DNA from: Pseudomonas gingeri
GTDB lineage: Bacteria; Pseudomonadota; Gammaproteobacteria; Pseudomonadales; Pseudomonadaceae
Direction of reading: 5' to 3'
Assembly (NCBI RefSeq): GCF_013385635.1
Contig: NZ_JACAPR010000029.1
Location: 1-63,599 of the forward strand
Length of the DNA: 63,599 bases
Shown: piece by piece, positions 61,899 to 63,599 of the stretch
Position numbering within the stretch: position 1 is the first letter of the stretch
Layout: each line of letters starts with the position of its first letter
Position numbers and translations under genes: made by a program
The notes under the pieces: generated by a model
Databases searched by the model: none
Seen by the model: only the letters and a program-made list of their open reading frames with translations
Told to the model about the DNA's origin: nothing

Positions 61899-62480
61899 TT
61901 ACTCTGATTGATGAGCACAACGCCCCGTCAGACAGCTACCTTCCAAGTTTTTTGGGGAAAATTGCTCTGGTGCATTTCCGTTAAGTTTTGCATCACAAGA
62001 AGGAACGGTCTGTCGCCCACCAGACACAGGTTTATACTGAACATATCTCACAGCACCATCCGCTGCTTGCTCAATACAAAAAGTTGCTGCATACCAGGTC
62101 CTTGAACGATAAGCATGATCCAACATAAAGTTATACGTTCTATTTACTTTAAGTTCTAGAGACCTTCTTTTTTCCTCATGCATCGGAAGTTCGTATCCTT
62201 CAGGAATGACCCCATAAACAACACAGTCTCCGGGCATCAGCACCAAGGGCTTTGCATTTTCCTTAAGGTCGACACCCCAGGACTTAGGTCCACTAACATA
62301 GCTTTCACCTACTGTAATAAACCCAACCGGCATAGATTCTACCGCATCTTTTGGAATGCATATGGCAGGCTTATGATCAATTGAGACAATATCCCCCAAG
62401 CCGATCCGGGCAAACGAAGTTGCAAAAGCCGAAGACCCAAAAAAACAAAGAAATATCATTAAATAAATCCGACGACTCAT
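61899..62480 (-). CDS. Putative T6SS immunity protein, periplasmic
   Basis: 193 residues. Signal peptide with a type I-like cut after SSAFA; no lipobox Cys at the right place. The following IDHKPAICIPKDA and MPGDCVVYGVIPEGYELP match the pattern of a family annotated as putative T6SS immunity periplasmic (lipo)proteins. It lies 17 bp after the effector-like gene on the same strand. The expected role is to neutralise the upstream zincin in the periplasm. Confidence 0.65.
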   Translation of the reverse strand: MSRRIYLMIFLCFFGSSAFATSFARIGLGDIVSIDHKPAICIPKDAVESMPVGFITVGESYVSGPKSWGVDLKENAKPLVLMPGDCVVYGVIPEGYELPMHEEKRRSLELKVNRTYNFMLDHAYRSRTWYAATFCIEQAADGAVRYVQYKPVSGGRQTVPSCDAKLNGNAPEQFSPKNLEGSCLTGRCAHQSE

Positions 62481-62497
62481 AACAACCCCTCCTTAGT

Positions 62498-63599
62498 TCA
62501 CCTTGGAAGATTTCTCTTGTCGCCTGGGCTACTCAGAAAATCACAAACAGTGGACTCTAGCAGTGCAGGACTTTTATTAAAATTCCCACTATTCCATGTG
62601 TACCTCGCATCTCCAACAATGCATATTATATAATAATCAGAAACAATCTCACCTTGCTGCTCCATATTATAATCAGAGAGAGTGCTGTTTTTGCTCAAGG
62701 TATAAGAGTAGGCGTCGCCCCCTCGAATAGTTACTGTCAGTCCATCCCATTTCATCGAGTAACCCAACCCATGCTGCCAGACATGGGTCATTTCATGTAT
62801 GAACAAGGCCTTGTCTCTGTGCGTGTCGGTGCTGGAAAAATCATCTCGATAGAGTCCCGTGCTCTCCGGATAGTACATATGCCCATTCGGCGTCACCGCC
62901 GTGTTCTGGAAGCCCATAAACAGCCACCAGCCACTGTGGTGCACCCTGACCTTGTGGTAATTGACCGCATCCTTGAACACGGTACGGGCCATTTCAATCT
63001 CACCCGCTGTCAGTCGCCGCTTCTTGCCCTTGGGCAATGGGACTACTTGTACAGAGGTCCCCATATCCGTTTCGTGGGTGCTGATATTGCTTGAGCGCAG
63101 GTCCATCTCCAAAGGTGCCTGGGTGTTGGCCTGGGCGTTTTGCGCCGCACAACAGAAGGCCTCCACGGCTTCGGGAGGGAAAAGCGTCAAGTGGGTGATC
63201 TGGGCTGGCCTCTCGGTCACTAGACGTTGCGTGTAACCCTGCTCGTCGGTCACGCCTTCATGTCTGCTGCCATCGGCCAGAAGCAGTACATACTTCAGGT
63301 TGCTCGCCCGTTCGCCATCGGGACCTACCAGGTGAAGTTGCTCGTCATAGACCGCCGCATCTGGAAACTCGAGACTTACGTTCCCCGGCAACAAAGTATG
63401 AATATTCAGGGTGCGGCCGTCCTTGTCGGTCACGCCCTTGAACACCTCGCCTTGTTGCGTGGTGGCCCGGTAGCGGGTAAACGGCATGGGTGCCTGGGTG
63501 TCATTTTTCAGGATGTACCTGCCGGAGTAACCCGCTGGTCGTGGTGTTTTCGGCGTGTCGAGACGGGTCCGGCCAAGTTTTTGTACATGGGCGCATTTG
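62498..63599 (-). CDS. Partial zincin-type putative T6SS effector (5' end beyond window)
   Basis: The frame stays open past the ATG at 63487 to the window edge with good coding sequence (LGRTRLDTPKTPRPAGYSGR, YILKND), so the gene starts outside. It has two similar N-terminal modules (KGVTDKDGRT / EGVTDEQGYT, each followed by a strand-rich segment) of the kind found at the end of VgrG- or PAAR-type carriers. The C-terminal metallopeptidase domain carries HEMTHVWQ (HExxH, residues 231-235 counted from 63487). The neighbouring immunity-like gene supports a T6SS effector that acts in the periplasm. Whether a VgrG trunk is fused upstream cannot be seen. Confidence 0.72.
   Translation of the reverse strand, partial: KCAHVQKLGRTRLDTPKTPRPAGYSGRYILKNDTQAPMPFTRYRATTQQGEVFKGVTDKDGRTLNIHTLLPGNVSLEFPDAAVYDEQLHLVGPDGERASNLKYVLLLADGSRHEGVTDEQGYTQRLVTERPAQITHLTLFPPEAVEAFCCAAQNAQANTQAPLEMDLRSSNISTHETDMGTSVQVVPLPKGKKRRLTAGEIEMARTVFKDAVNYHKVRVHHSGWWLFMGFQNTAVTPNGHMYYPESTGLYRDDFSSTDTHRDKALFIHEMTHVWQHGLGYSMKWDGLTVTIRGGDAYSYTLSKNSTLSDYNMEQQGEIVSDYYIICIVGDARYTWNSGNFNKSPALLESTVCDFLSSPGDKRNLPR

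Noticed and set aside
1..63599. tRNA or rRNA genes and tRNA-borne attachment sites
   Set aside because: I found no cloverleaf with conserved T-loop or anticodon, and no direct-repeat pair that would serve as ICE ends.

Overview
The window looks like a piece of a fluorescens-group Pseudomonas chromosome. The grounds are the C-P lyase operon in its full phnCDEFGHIJKLMNP order, a DUF6124 gene (a family largely limited to Pseudomonas), an OsmC-YcaO fusion, REP-like palindromes, and an accessory region built from genes of the PFGI-1/PAPI-type integrative conjugative element (ICE) family. Roughly 0-40 kb is accessory DNA and 40-63.6 kb is ordinary core-like chromosome.

Accessory part. 0.3-9.1 kb: a 2749-residue glycine-zipper/RTX protein carrying 12 full units of exactly 149 residues plus one shortened unit, preceded by a small multi-spanning membrane protein. 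9.4-13.5 kb and 17.4-19.4 kb: small genes joined by three copies of a ~280-300 bp structured leader that also covers the first ~25 codons of the gene behind it, with a duplicated [leader - DUF1640-like coiled-coil protein - ~210-residue protein] block. 14.0-21.7 kb: probable defence cargo, consisting of a DUF5710 protein, a YejK/NdpA-family protein with a membrane partner, and an AAA ATPase with a DUF4435 (TOPRIM-like) partner resembling PARIS. 22.7-24.9 kb: the tail of an ICE type IV secretion operon (small membrane protein, TraG N-terminal-domain protein, DUF3742). 25.1-32 kb: a DUF6124 gene, an internally deleted IS3-family element that has rewritten the end of a lipoprotein gene, and a tight dynamin-like GTPase (CrfC/YjdA) - RdcB/YjcZ-like - patatin operon. 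32.3-36.7 kb: more ICE backbone (truncated ssb, DUF3158, PFL_4669-family protein, TraD coupling ATPase). 36.8-39.2 kb: a second, divergent YejK-family plus membrane-protein pair. Topoisomerase III, the conjugative ATPase/pilus genes, relaxase and integrase are not visible, so the ICE is a rearranged relic that carries cargo.

Chromosomal part. 40.2-50 kb: an HrpK-like small protein, the OsmC-YcaO fusion, an AttE/AttFG/AttH-like ABC export module, an SRPBCC protein, an SDR, and an aldo/keto reductase facing a LysR regulator. 51-61.5 kb: the phosphonate uptake and C-P lyase operon on the minus strand, with a three-unit candidate Pho box upstream of phnC. 61.9 kb to the right edge: a zincin-type putative T6SS effector, cut by the window end, followed by its likely periplasmic immunity protein.

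The best candidate for an undescribed system is the two-gene YejK/NdpA-family plus membrane-protein module. It occurs twice, in diverged form and in the same gene order and orientation, inside one accessory island. The three-copy leader cassette and the CrfC-RdcB-patatin operon come next. All identifications are from reading the sequence; no database search was run.
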